DNA of 43,808 nt from JAJFVC01 sp039698075 (GCA_039698075.1 JBDKTJ010000012.1:1-43808), one strand, 5' to 3'; numbered from the stretch's first letter, positions 1 to 8,489 are shown. Made by a program: numbers and translations. Notes: generated by a model from the sequence alone, not told the origin.

Positions 1-126
1 GAAAACGGCTTCGACGGAATGGCCGACGCTTGCCGTATCCTCTACAACGAGGCCATGAAGATCGAACGGGCCGACGCCCTTCAGGCCCAGCCCTACGAAC
101 GCACCGATCGCCGCCGTGGCTATGCC
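1..126 (+). pseudogene. IS256-family transposase remnant (N-terminal part)
   Basis: Reading in frame from base 1 gives residues containing NEAMKIER and then PYERTDRRRGYA, which match the conserved N-terminal stretch of IS256/Mutator-type transposases, where the usual continuation is GYANGFKPKTV. Here the similarity stops right after GYA, near base 126. The frame then runs as unrelated sequence antisense to the neighbouring DUF4010 gene until a stop at 370-372. The upstream part lies outside the window. The catalytic DDE region is absent, so this fragment cannot be functional. No terminal inverted repeat is visible at the break. The family call rests on remembered motif similarity over about 40 residues. 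Confidence 0.62.
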
Positions 127-1358
127 ACCAACGCCAGCAGCGCCGCTCCGCCCAGAGTGGGAACGATGAACAGCAGCGCGACGCGGACCAGCAGTCGTCG
201 GCCGCCCAACATGCCCGCCAACGTCGACTTCGTGACCATATTGGCCATCGCCGCGATGATCAACATGCGCCAGCCGTCGGCGGCCACTTGCGGATCGCCG
301 ATCGACATCCGCGCCGTCGACAACGTGATGGCGTCCATCTCGGTCAGTCCCGACAAAAAGGCCACCGCATAGAGCCCTTCGCCGTGCCAGCCGTGTTTGG
401 CGACGGCCAAGGCCAGCAGCACCACGGCGTACAACACGCCGAAGACCAGCGCGGAAGTCAGTTGCGTCGGATTGGTCGGCTCGGGCATCTGCGACGGTTG
501 CTGTCGGATCTGAAACCACAACACGGCGGCCGGCAACGAGGTCAACAGCATCATCGCGGCCATGAACGGCCAGACCGCGACCAAAAAGTCCAGCGACACC
601 ACGCTGACGGCCAACAGCACCCGAAGGTACATCACGGTCGACGCGATCAGGATGACGACCGCGGCCGCGCGTTGGGCCGTTGGATCGTCGCGTGCGCCGC
701 GGGCGTAGCTGACCGTGGCGGCGGTGCTCGAAATCGCGCCGCCCAACACCCCGCCCAGCAAAATCCCCGCGTCGCGGCCGAAAAACTTGTAAACGATGTA
801 ACCGCCGAGGCTCATGCCGACGATCAACACGACCATCAGCCACGTTTCGAACGGATTGAACACGTGATACGGTCCATAGGTCCGATTCGGCAACACCGGC
901 AGAATGATGCACGTGATCAGAACGAACTGCATGATCGCCCGAAGGTCTTCGTCGCCCAATTTGCGGGCGATGCCGTGCAGTTCCGGCTTGAATTGCAGCA
1001 AGACCGCCGCGCCGCCGCCGACGGCGATGGCCACCGGCAACGGACCGGTCACGACCAACGCACCGACGGCGTACATCAACAACAGTGCGGCGTCGGTCGT
1101 CATGCCGGGGTGCGGGTCGGGCTGCCGCAATCGAAAGACATGCACGACCACGACCATCGCGGCGAGGGCCAGCAGTCCGGCCGCCACAATCCAACTGTCT
1201 TGATAGTGATCGGCCAACACGGCGGCCAGGCTGCCCAACACGGTGATCAGCGGGAAGGTGCGCATGCCGGCGACGCCGCTTTCGGCGTGTTCTCGCTGCA
1301 AACCGACCAGCATCCCAAGCAGCACCGCGATTCCGAGTTGTTGAAACAATGGTTCCAT
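120..1358 (-). CDS. MgtC/DUF4010 family integral membrane protein
   Basis: This 412-residue protein is almost entirely hydrophobic. The N-terminus (LLGMLVGLQREHAESGVAGMRTF) carries the GxxxGLxRE...GxRTF pattern of the MgtC/SapB family. The C-terminal half (ALVFGVLYAVVLL, AFLSGLTEMDAITLS) matches the DUF4010 family. About 10-12 membrane segments are expected. MgtC proteins modulate magnesium or acid tolerance in other bacteria, but the substrate of DUF4010 fusions is unknown. Its stop codon (120-122) lies inside the transposase remnant, so the IS junction sits at or within the last codons. It is followed on the same strand by nothing visible, and the nucleosidase gene lies upstream on the same strand. 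Confidence 0.85.
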   Translation of the reverse strand: MEPLFQQLGIAVLLGMLVGLQREHAESGVAGMRTFPLITVLGSLAAVLADHYQDSWIVAAGLLALAAMVVVVHVFRLRQPDPHPGMTTDAALLLMYAVGALVVTGPLPVAIAVGGGAAVLLQFKPELHGIARKLGDEDLRAIMQFVLITCIILPVLPNRTYGPYHVFNPFETWLMVVLIVGMSLGGYIVYKFFGRDAGILLGGVLGGAISSTAATVSYARGARDDPTAQRAAAVVILIASTVMYLRVLLAVSVVSLDFLVAVWPFMAAMMLLTSLPAAVLWFQIRQQPSQMPEPTNPTQLTSALVFGVLYAVVLLALAVAKHGWHGEGLYAVAFLSGLTEMDAITLSTARMSIGDPQVAADGWRMLIIAAMANMVTKSTLAGMLGGRRLLVRVALLFIVPTLGGAALLALVA

Positions 1359-1449
1359 GATACCTCAACTTTAGCACGCCCCGGGATGGCGAAAACGCCG
1401 AAAAACCGGTTTCTCGCTCGATGGAAACCAGAAAATCGGCCGTCGCGGA

Positions 1450-2385
1450 TCAATCGAACCGGACGGCGGCCAAAAACTTGGCCAATCGCAGCGACGCCAC
1501 CAGGGCGTTTTCTCGGAGCTGATAAAAGTCTTTGGCGCTGGCCGGGCGTCGCAAGACCGCCCCCAACGCCGCTCCCCATTGCGCGGCGGCGGTTCGCTGG
1601 GCCAGCAAGTGTTCGACATCGCGTGAAAGCGTTTCGTCGGCCGTGTCGTTGACGACCCGAACCGATGAAAACGGCACGCCACGCCGGCGACAGACCTCGG
1701 CCACGGCGAACGTCTCCATGTCGACCGCCAACGCCCCGTGACGCTCGAACAACGCGCGTCGATCGGACGGCTTTCGCACCACGCCGCGGCACGTCAAAAG
1801 CGGCCCGCCGTGAACGCCCGGTTGTTGCAAGGTCGCCGCCAGGCCGGGCGGAAGCTCGACCGCGATTTCGCCGCCCGACTCGTCTCGCACCCGATCGGCC
1901 ACCAGCAAATCGTTGCGTTGCAAGTTGCCGGAGACCGCGCCGGCAAAACCGGCCGAAATGACTCGGCTTGGACGATGTCCGTCGATCAACAGCTCCGTGG
2001 CCCGCCGGGCTTGGTCCAGGCCGGGACCCGACCGCACGACGATGGCTCGGCGTCCCCGCAATCCGCCTTCGCGGACGGCGAATCCCTCGCCACGGATGAC
2101 GACCATGCCGTCCAAAAGATCCTCAAAACAGCCGGACTCGATGCTCAGGGCGAAAACCAGTCCGAGATGGGCGTTCTTAGGACCGGCCCCAAAACCGTTG
2201 GACGCGACCCCATTTTCCGGCCGTGGGAGGCCCGTCTGATGGTTTTGGGGCAGGTCCTTGGTCGGTTCGGCCGGAGCGTCGGGCGGCGACTGGACGACCC
2301 GTCTCGCCATGTCGGCCGCCATGCGTCGAAGCCTGCCCTGGGCGGCATTTTGGAGCATCAACAGCAAAATTCGGGGCAAAGACAT
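1450..2385 (-). CDS. PNP/MTAN-family nucleosidase or phosphorylase-like protein
   Basis: A protein of 311 residues. After an N-terminal extension of about 72 residues, the core starts at LGLVFALSIESG. The following are typical of the nucleoside phosphorylase/MTA-SAH nucleosidase fold: Glu83, SAGFAGAV (144-151), the substrate-binding VDMETFAVAEV (221-231) and VRVVNDTAD (242-250). It probably cleaves an N-glycosidic bond of a purine nucleoside. Because the window carries futalosine-pathway genes, a futalosine or aminofutalosine nucleosidase (MqnB/MTAN) role is possible but not shown by sequence. The extension contains basic and proline-rich sequence and may be cytoplasmic or membrane-peripheral. 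There is no convincing Shine-Dalgarno sequence before the ATG at 2385. It is divergent from the ACT protein gene, sharing a 107-bp promoter region. Confidence 0.75.
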   Translation of the reverse strand: MSLPRILLLMLQNAAQGRLRRMAADMARRVVQSPPDAPAEPTKDLPQNHQTGLPRPENGVASNGFGAGPKNAHLGLVFALSIESGCFEDLLDGMVVIRGEGFAVREGGLRGRRAIVVRSGPGLDQARRATELLIDGHRPSRVISAGFAGAVSGNLQRNDLLVADRVRDESGGEIAVELPPGLAATLQQPGVHGGPLLTCRGVVRKPSDRRALFERHGALAVDMETFAVAEVCRRRGVPFSSVRVVNDTADETLSRDVEHLLAQRTAAAQWGAALGAVLRRPASAKDFYQLRENALVASLRLAKFLAAVRFD

Positions 2386-2418
2386 AACAGACTGTTCTAC
2401 TTGGGGCGGCCAACCGCA

Positions 2419-2447
2419 TTGTCAGCCATCCCCGCCGACAATACAAT
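2419..2447 (+). promoter_or_regulatory. sigma70-like promoter for the ACT-DUF711 pair
   Basis: TTGTCA (2419-2424) and TACAAT (2442-2447) are separated by exactly 17 bases, each hexamer one substitution from consensus. Transcription would begin near 2454, about 40 bases before the ATG at 2493. This is the best-formed promoter in the window. It is a sequence match only. Confidence 0.6.
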
Positions 2448-2492
2448 GGGGGAATCTTCCGTTTTACACCGTGCGGATGGCAAAGGAACTCG

Positions 2493-3098
2493 ATGAGCGG
2501 ATTTAAGAATGCTTACGTGCTGAACGTCATGTCCAGCGATCATCCCGGCATCGTGGCGGCGGTCACCGGCGCCGTCGAATCCTTGGGCGGCAACATTGAC
2601 GCGTGCAGCCAAACCGTGCTGGGCGGCTATTTCACGTTGATCATCATCGCCAGCCTGCCCGAGCCGCTCGACCCCGAGCGATTGGCCGAGCGGGTGCGCG
2701 AGGCCGGCTCGTCCGGCTCGGAATTTCAGGTGATGGCCCGACGAGCTCGCACAGCATCCGAGCTTCCGGCACAGGAGCCGTGCGAACGGTTCGTCATCAC
2801 GGCCTTCGGACACGACCGGCCCGGCATCGTGCGCAGCTTCAGCCAATATCTGGCCGCCAAGGACATCAACATCGTCGATCTGTACGGCGACCTGCGCCGC
2901 GACGACTTCGTCCTGATCGGCCAGGTCGAGGTGCCCATCCACTGGGACGTGCGGATGATGCAGGAGGATTTGGAGCAGATGGGCCACGACTTGGGCTTCA
3001 CGGTCAAGCTGCAACACGAAAACATTTTTGTCGCCACGAATCAACTTCGGCTGTCCGCAACGTTTCCCTCTCCGTTCGGACGAGGTGAGGTTTCTTGA
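2493..3098 (+). CDS. tandem ACT-domain protein (GcvR-like)
   Basis: This 201-residue protein has two ACT domains, at about residues 7-90 (VLNVMSSDHPGIVAAVTGAV) and 98-180 (FVITAFGHDRPGIVRSFSQY). Both contain the DxPGIV turn that in ACT domains binds amino acids. The two-domain arrangement resembles GcvR-type regulators, but there is no DNA-binding domain, so a small-molecule sensing or partner-regulating role is inferred. It lies 30 bases before the DUF711 gene and is probably co-transcribed with it. In other bacteria a single-ACT protein (UPF0237) is the usual partner of that family. The last residues (SPFGRGEVS) are encoded by a REP-like element and may be an acquired tail. Confidence 0.85.
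   Translation: MSGFKNAYVLNVMSSDHPGIVAAVTGAVESLGGNIDACSQTVLGGYFTLIIIASLPEPLDPERLAERVREAGSSGSEFQVMARRARTASELPAQEPCERFVITAFGHDRPGIVRSFSQYLAAKDINIVDLYGDLRRDDFVLIGQVEVPIHWDVRMMQEDLEQMGHDLGFTVKLQHENIFVATNQLRLSATFPSPFGRGEVS
3066..3090. repeat. REP-like palindromic element inside the ACT gene 3' end
   Basis: The sequence folds as CCTC-TCCG-TT-CGGA-C-GAGG and then runs GTGAGG. It resembles the widespread intergenic element of the CCCTCTCC...GGAGAGGGT...GAGGG type. A related copy lies at 20794-20830. Here it supplies the final codons of the ACT protein gene (peptide PSPFGRGE). Confidence 0.5.
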
Positions 3099-3128
3099 GT
3101 CGCGATTTCCACGGAGAACACAACCGTC

Positions 3129-4502
3129 ATGCTTCGCACCGATGAAATTCTTTCGACGATCCACATGCTCCACGCCGAACATCTCGACGTGCGATCGGTC
3201 ACGCTGGCGTTAAGTCTTGAGGACTGCGCAGGCTCGAACATCGATCATTTCTGCCGCAAGGTTCGGCACAAGATCGTGTCCCGGGCGAGCCGGTTGGTCG
3301 AAGTGTGCGATCAAGTCGGGGCGAAATACGGCATCCCGGTCATCAACAAACGGTTGGCCATTTCGCCGGCCGCGTCGCTGTTGGCAAGCCACGGCGTCGC
3401 CGGCGCGGTCCGGTTCGCCCAGGCGTTGGACGCCGCGGTGGATGAATGCGGAGTCGATTTTCTCGGCGGTTTCACGGCTTTGGTGCAAAAGGGCATCACG
3501 GCCGGCGACGACGTCGTCATTCGTTCGCTGCCCGAGGTGCTGGCCGCCACCCGGCGAGTCTGCGCTTCGATCAACGTGGCGACGCGTCGGGCGGGCATCA
3601 ACATGGACGCGGTGGGCGAGATGGGCCGCGTCCTGCTGCGAATCGCCGAGGCGACGGCCGACTCCCGCGGGTTCGGCTGCGCCAAGCTGGTCGTATTCGC
3701 CAATATTCCGGAAGACAATCCGTTCATGGCCGGCGCGTACATGGGCTCCGGCGAACCCGAAGCCGCGGTGAACATCGGCGTCTCGGGGCCCGGCGTGGTC
3801 TGTTGCGCGCTGAAGCGACGGCTGGCCGAAGGCGATGCGCTCACGTTGGGCGATCTGGCCGAGGAAATCAAGATCACCAGCTTCCGGGTCACAAGAGTCG
3901 GCGAATTGATCGGCCGCGAGGTGGCCAAAGAGTTGGGCGTGCCGTTCGGGATCGTCGATCTTTCGCTGGCTCCCACGCCGACCGTGGGCGACAGCGTCGG
4001 CGAGATTTTGAAGACGCTGGGCATCGAACGAATCGGCGCGCCCGGTTCGACGGCCGCCGTGGCGATGCTCAACGACGCGGTGAAAAAGGGCGGCATGTTC
4101 GCGTCCAGCTCCGTCGGCGGACTCAGCGGCGCGTTCATTCCCGTCAGCGAGGACGCCGCGCTGGCCGACGCGGTGGGCCAAGGCCATCTCGTGCTTGAAA
4201 AACTCGAGGCCATGACGAGCGTCTGCTCGGTCGGACTGGACATGATCGCCGTGCCGGGCGACACGCCCCCCGAGACTCTCTCGGCCATCATCGCCGACGA
4301 AATGGCCATCGGCGTGATCAACGACAAGACTACGGCCGTCCGATTGGTGCCGGTGCCGGGCGCGAAGGCCGGCGACATGGTCGATTTTGGCGGTTTGTTC
4401 GGCGCGATGCCGGTGATGGAGATCCGCAATGCCGGGGCCAGCCGCGATTTCGTCCGGTTCGGCGGTCGGATCCCCGCCCCCATTCACTCCCTCAAAAATT
4501 GA
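3129..4502 (+). CDS. DUF711 (PFL/UPF0210) family protein
   Basis: At 457 residues it is the normal length for UPF0210/DUF711 (about 450). The N-terminus EILSTIHMLHAEHLDVRSVTL and the internal GVDFLGGFTALVQKG, NIGVSGPGVV and DLSLAPTPTVGDSVGEIL are hallmarks of this family. Structural relatives resemble glycyl-radical-type barrels, but the Gly/Cys radical chemistry is not established and the biochemical function is unknown. Pairing with an ACT-domain gene is conserved in many bacteria and is seen here (30-base gap). This suggests an amino-acid-responsive complex or enzyme-regulator pair; that reading is inference. Confidence 0.88.
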   Translation: MLRTDEILSTIHMLHAEHLDVRSVTLALSLEDCAGSNIDHFCRKVRHKIVSRASRLVEVCDQVGAKYGIPVINKRLAISPAASLLASHGVAGAVRFAQALDAAVDECGVDFLGGFTALVQKGITAGDDVVIRSLPEVLAATRRVCASINVATRRAGINMDAVGEMGRVLLRIAEATADSRGFGCAKLVVFANIPEDNPFMAGAYMGSGEPEAAVNIGVSGPGVVCCALKRRLAEGDALTLGDLAEEIKITSFRVTRVGELIGREVAKELGVPFGIVDLSLAPTPTVGDSVGEILKTLGIERIGAPGSTAAVAMLNDAVKKGGMFASSSVGGLSGAFIPVSEDAALADAVGQGHLVLEKLEAMTSVCSVGLDMIAVPGDTPPETLSAIIADEMAIGVINDKTTAVRLVPVPGAKAGDMVDFGGLFGAMPVMEIRNAGASRDFVRFGGRIPAPIHSLKN

Positions 4503-4535
4503 TAAGTGGTCTCTGCAAAAGGACTTTCTCCGCTG

Positions 4536-4585
4536 CTTGCAATCGCGTCGATCGGGACGCCGAAGCGACGTCCGCAAGATTTTTT
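4536..4585 (+). terminator. possible intrinsic terminator after the DUF711 gene
   Basis: CTTGC (4536-4540) can pair with GCAAG (4574-4578), and inside it GGACG (4555-4559) pairs with CGTCC (4569-4573). The structure is followed directly by A and six T residues (4580-4585). The outer stem has a 14-base bulge, so the fold is imperfect. Its position 34 bases after the stop codon supports the reading. Confidence 0.4.
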
Positions 4586-4663
4586 CGACCACGGCAACCC
4601 TTCTTAAAGCCAGCCCAACAACGACCGACGCCTCAAAAAGTATTTTTCGACTGCGGGGGGTTG

Positions 4664-4669
4664 TATAGT
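4664..4669 (+). promoter_or_regulatory. -10 box candidate for the HtrA gene
   Basis: TATAGT lies in a TTGTATAGTAG context about 98 bases before the HtrA start and after the preceding terminator-like structure. No good -35 hexamer is visible at 17 bases; only a T-rich run is present. Low-confidence single-box call. Confidence 0.35.
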
Positions 4670-4766
4670 AGTTTGGGTGGGTGCTAGAAACGAAATTCGC
4701 CGGATTGGGCTGTCATGGGGACGGCTCGGCCGGGCAAGACGGTTCCAATTCAAAGGGGAAATCGGT

Positions 4767-6314
4767 ATGCGGTGCAGCTATTTGGGCGGTCGCGGCGTTC
4801 GTTGGGCGGTCGTGTTGTTGGCCGTGGTGCTGTTGGGCACGTTCGGCCTGTTGGGCGGCGGGGTGCGCGATCATGCGATGGGCCAGACGCCGGCCGTTGC
4901 GGCGGATCAGGGCGCGGTCAGCTACGCCCGATCGTTGTCGAAGGCGTTTCGAGAAGTGGCGCAAAAGGTTCAGCCGTCGGTCGTGATGATTCGTTGCGAG
5001 GCGGCGCCGGCTGAGACGCCGAAGGCCAACGAGTCGCCCGACGATTCGGACGAACCCAACCCGTTCGGCGACGCATTGCCGCCGGAGTTTCGCAAGTTCT
5101 TCAAGGACATGCCCCGGATGCCGCACGGATTCGCCGTTCCTCACGGTCGGCAGAGCAGCGTCGGCTCGGGCGTAATCATCGACCCGTCCGGCGTGATTTT
5201 GACGAACCATCACGTCGTCCGCGAAGGCGGCAAGATCACCGTCCGGCTGCACGACGGCCGCGAGTTTGAAGCGACCGGCATCAAGTCCGATCCGAAGACG
5301 GACCTGGCCATCCTTCGGATCAAAGGCGCCGGCAAGCTGGTGGCCGCCAAGTTTGGCAACAGCGACGAGATGCAAGTGGGCGACTGGGTGTTGGCCCTGG
5401 GCGATCCGTTCGGCCTGGAAGGCACCGTGACCGCGGGCATTGTCAGCGCGAAAGGCCGCGGCCTGGAAAACGAAAATCGCGCCAGTTTCATCCAGACCGA
5501 CGCGGCGATTAATCCCGGCAACAGCGGCGGTCCGCTGGTGAATTTGGACGGCGAGATCGTCGGCATCAATCGGGCCATCGCCTCGAACACCGGCGGTTAT
5601 CAAGGCGTTGGGTTCGCCGTTCCGAGCAATCTGGCCAAGTGGGTCTCGCAACAGTTGATCGCCAGCGGCGCGGTGAAACGCGGTTTCTTGGGCGTCGGCA
5701 TCCAGCCGGTCGAACAGAAGCTGGCCGAGAAGTTCGGCGTGCGCACCCGGCAGGGCGTGGTCATTTCGGAGGTGCGGCCCAATACGCCGGCCGCCGACGC
5801 CGGTTTGAAGCCCGGCGACATCGTGCTGCAATTCGCCGGCAAGTCGATCGGCGACCCGAAAGAATTGCAGGAAGCCGTCGATCAATCGACGATCGGCCAG
5901 AAATATCCCGTCGAGATCGTACGCGACGGAAAGCATCTGACGATCGACGTGACGCCGCGCGAGCAGCCGGCCAATTACGGCATGAACGGCGGCGAATCGA
6001 TGACGCCCGGTCCCGACGGCACGCTGCGCGACGAGAAGCTCGGACTGTCGGTCGGCAATCTCACGCCGGAAGTGGCCGAGAAACTGGGCGTCAAGCCGGG
6101 CGAAGGCGTCGTGATCACCGACGTGCGAGCCGGCAGCCCGGCCCAATCGGTCGGCCTGAGCGACGGCATGGTCATTACGCAGATCGACCGCAAGCCGGTC
6201 AAGTCGGTCGATGATTTTCGCGCCACGATGGAAAAGCAGTCGTTGGCCAAGGGCATCTTGCTGCTGGTCCGCACCAGCCAAGGTTCCCGGTTCGTGGTGA
6301 TCCAATCGCGATAG
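4767..6314 (+). CDS. degP: HtrA/DegP-family periplasmic serine protease, two PDZ domains
   Basis: This 515-residue protein acts in envelope protein quality control. A signal or anchor segment spans residues 11-32. The trypsin-like domain carries the triad His149 (TNHHVV), Asp179 (KTDLAIL) and Ser253 (GNSGGPL). PDZ1 covers about 305-395 (GFLGVGIQPV, GLKPGDIVLQF) and PDZ2 about 425-510 (LGLSVGNLTPE, GLSDGMVITQI). An acidic Glu/Asp/Pro linker (88-105) follows the N-terminus. The ATG at 4767 is chosen because AAGGGG precedes it by about 10 bases and it begins a proper signal peptide; an in-frame extension upstream lacks both. All catalytic residues are present, so an active protease/chaperone is expected. 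The gene is monocistronic, ending at a strong terminator. Confidence 0.93.
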   Translation: MRCSYLGGRGVRWAVVLLAVVLLGTFGLLGGGVRDHAMGQTPAVAADQGAVSYARSLSKAFREVAQKVQPSVVMIRCEAAPAETPKANESPDDSDEPNPFGDALPPEFRKFFKDMPRMPHGFAVPHGRQSSVGSGVIIDPSGVILTNHHVVREGGKITVRLHDGREFEATGIKSDPKTDLAILRIKGAGKLVAAKFGNSDEMQVGDWVLALGDPFGLEGTVTAGIVSAKGRGLENENRASFIQTDAAINPGNSGGPLVNLDGEIVGINRAIASNTGGYQGVGFAVPSNLAKWVSQQLIASGAVKRGFLGVGIQPVEQKLAEKFGVRTRQGVVISEVRPNTPAADAGLKPGDIVLQFAGKSIGDPKELQEAVDQSTIGQKYPVEIVRDGKHLTIDVTPREQPANYGMNGGESMTPGPDGTLRDEKLGLSVGNLTPEVAEKLGVKPGEGVVITDVRAGSPAQSVGLSDGMVITQIDRKPVKSVDDFRATMEKQSLAKGILLLVRTSQGSRFVVIQSR

Positions 6315-6344
6315 CGCGCGACCCTTGTGCGACAACTCCGCAAA

Positions 6345-6391
6345 CGGGGGACGGCCGTTTTCTCTCTCCGCGGCCGCCCCCCGGTTTTTTT
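6345..6391 (+). terminator. Rho-independent terminator of the HtrA gene
   Basis: The arm at 6345-6357 (CGGGGGACGGCCG) pairs with 6371-6383 (CGGCCGCCCCCCG), 12 of 13 positions matching, around a 13-base pyrimidine-rich loop. Seven T residues follow (6385-6391). It lies 30 bases after the HtrA stop and is the clearest intrinsic terminator in the window. Confidence 0.85.
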
Positions 6392-6420
6392 GCGCCCGGC
6401 GTGTCCAAGTGCGAGGCAAT

Positions 6421-6429
6421 TGCTACAAT
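6421..6429 (+). promoter_or_regulatory. extended -10 box for the GT39-like gene
   Basis: TGCTACAAT is a TGnTAnAAT extended -10 box placed so that transcription would start about 8 bases before the ATG at 6444, giving an almost leaderless mRNA. No ribosome-binding site is visible, in keeping with this. The same nonamer occurs upstream of gcvT. Confidence 0.45.
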
Positions 6430-6443
6430 AAGCAAACCTCACC

Positions 6444-8489
6444 ATGAACCGTCGTCTTCTTGCCATCGCCGTTGGAATCGGACTGATCGCCTATTGGGCG
6501 GCGTTTTATGTTGTGCCGCTGCCGAGTCTGGCCGGCGACGGTCCGCCGCCCTCGCGGTTGAGCGTGCTTTTTCAACTGATCTGGCTGCCCGACCAATGGC
6601 TGACGCCCAATTGGTTCGGCGCTCCGGCCGAATTTTCGCTGCTCGATCGCCTGCCGGTGTTGGCGGTGGCCTGCGCGGTGGTCGTTTGGGCGGCGGTGGT
6701 CGGGTGGTTGTTGATCGGGTGGATTCGCGCCGACCGTGGTTTGGATCGGCTGGAGCTTTGGGTGTTTTCGACCGCCGTCGGGCTGAACGTTTTGAGCACG
6801 TGGACGCTGTCGCTCGGGCTGTTGGGCGTCTTGAACCGAACTTGGCTGTTCACCGTTCCCGTTCTCGTGACCGCCCTTCTTGCAGCGTTCCAAAAATTGG
6901 TTTTGCTCAAGAAAAACAAAAACGGTCGCGCGTCGGTGGCTTCCGAAACGTGCGACCGTGGCGGCCTGTCGCGCCAACTGATTTGGCTGGCCGCGCCGTT
7001 CGTCGTGATGATTTTGCTGGCCGCGATGCTGCCGCCGTTGGATTTCGACGTGCGCGAATATCACATGCAGGCCCCCAAAGAGTTTTTCTTGCAGGGAAAG
7101 ATCGGTTTCCTGCCGCACAACGTTTACGCCAACATGGCCCTGGGCGCCGAAATGCTCAGTCTGTTGTCGATGGCCATCGCGGGCCAGTGGTGGCTCGGGG
7201 CGTTGGCCGGCAAGACGATCCTTGCCGTGTTCACGTTGTTGGCCGCGACGGGCCTGCTGCTGGCCGGACGGCGACTGCATTCGTCCACCGCCGGCGTCGT
7301 GGCCGTGCTGGTGTATCTTTCCATTCCGTGGGTCGCCAGCATCGCCTCCGGTGGATTGGTCGAAGGGGCGTCCGCCTGCTATCTGTTTCTGGCCGTCTAT
7401 GCGTTGATGTTGCCCAAGGACGGCGCGTCGTTGCTGCTGGCCGGCTATCTGACCGGCGCAGCCGTGGCCACAAAATATCCCGCCGTGCTGTTCGTCTTGT
7501 TGCCGCTTTGCGCGTGGGTCGCGTGGGACCGACGATCGGCCCGCTCGGTGATGGTTTTTCTGCTGGCCGCCGCGCTCGGCTGCGGACTTTGGTTCGGTAA
7601 AAACTGGGTTCAAACCGGCAATCCGACCTATCCGCTGCTTTACGAAGCCTTTGACGGAAAAACCTGGACTGCGGCCAAACAGCGGCAATGGAACCAGGTC
7701 CACCGACCGCACGATTTTTCGGCGGCCGCGTTGGCCAAGGACGTCGGCCGCGTGGCGCTCACTAGCGAATGGCTCAGCCCGTTGGTCGTGCCGTTGGCCG
7801 CGTTGGCTTTCGCGGCGGGCGGCTGGCGCGATCGGAGGCGTTGGACGTTGCTGGGCTATTTCGCGTTCGTCGTGGCCGTCTGGTGGCTGCTGACCCATCG
7901 CATCGATCGGTTCTGGATTCCCGCGATGCCGCTGTTGGCGTTGCTGGCCGGTTTGGGCGCCTGTTGGACCTCGCAACGATGGTGGCGCATCACGTTGACC
8001 GTTTTGTTGCTGGTCGGTTTGACGGCGAACTTCCTGGTTGCGTCGGCCGGTCGCGGCAACGCCTGGTTCGTCCGCTTGGATCGACTGCGTCACGAGCCCG
8101 GCTGGGTCGATCCTTGGCACGAATATTTTAATGCGCACCTCGGGCCGTCGGACGGCGCGTTGCTGCTGGTCGGCGACGCGGCCCCGTTCGATCTGACGAT
8201 GCCGGTTTTTTACAACACGTGTTTCGACGATTGCCTGTTCGAGCAATGGGTCCGCGACAAAACGCCCGCCCAAGTCCGAGCGGAGCTGTCGGCTCGGCGA
8301 ATCGGAGCGGTTTTCGTCGACTGGGATGAAATCGACCGATATCGAAGCCCCGGCAACTACGGCTTCACCGAGTTCGTTCGTCCGGAGCGGCTGGACCGAC
8401 TGGTGCGCGAAGGCGTTTTGGAGCCGCTGCCGCCGATTTCCGGCCGATCCGCTCGGGCGTATCGCGTCGTGTCCGAGAGCCGCCGGTGA
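6444..8489 (+). CDS. GT39/GT-C-like multi-pass membrane glycosyltransferase
   Basis: A 681-residue membrane protein with roughly 11-13 hydrophobic segments. After the first four there is a hydrophilic linker, and then the motif PPLDFDVREYHMQAP (about 197-211). This corresponds to the acidic first-loop motif of GT-C/PMT-type enzymes that use lipid-linked sugars. A soluble C-terminal domain (about 560-681) faces the outside and ends in ERLDRLVREGVLEPL. It probably transfers a sugar from a polyprenyl phosphate donor to a lipid, glycan or protein at the cytoplasmic membrane; acceptor and sugar cannot be read from sequence. No polyprenyl-phosphate glycosyltransferase gene is adjacent. It stands alone between a terminator and the helicase gene. 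Confidence 0.72.
   Translation: MNRRLLAIAVGIGLIAYWAAFYVVPLPSLAGDGPPPSRLSVLFQLIWLPDQWLTPNWFGAPAEFSLLDRLPVLAVACAVVVWAAVVGWLLIGWIRADRGLDRLELWVFSTAVGLNVLSTWTLSLGLLGVLNRTWLFTVPVLVTALLAAFQKLVLLKKNKNGRASVASETCDRGGLSRQLIWLAAPFVVMILLAAMLPPLDFDVREYHMQAPKEFFLQGKIGFLPHNVYANMALGAEMLSLLSMAIAGQWWLGALAGKTILAVFTLLAATGLLLAGRRLHSSTAGVVAVLVYLSIPWVASIASGGLVEGASACYLFLAVYALMLPKDGASLLLAGYLTGAAVATKYPAVLFVLLPLCAWVAWDRRSARSVMVFLLAAALGCGLWFGKNWVQTGNPTYPLLYEAFDGKTWTAAKQRQWNQVHRPHDFSAAALAKDVGRVALTSEWLSPLVVPLAALAFAAGGWRDRRRWTLLGYFAFVVAVWWLLTHRIDRFWIPAMPLLALLAGLGACWTSQRWWRITLTVLLLVGLTANFLVASAGRGNAWFVRLDRLRHEPGWVDPWHEYFNAHLGPSDGALLLVGDAAPFDLTMPVFYNTCFDDCLFEQWVRDKTPAQVRAELSARRIGAVFVDWDEIDRYRSPGNYGFTEFVRPERLDRLVREGVLEPLPPISGRSARAYRVVSESRR

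Noticed and set aside
30..1652. 540-codon plus-strand open frame
   Set aside because: It is antisense to the DUF4010 and nucleosidase genes, rich in Arg, Gln and His as expected from a shadow frame in high-GC DNA, and has no family match.
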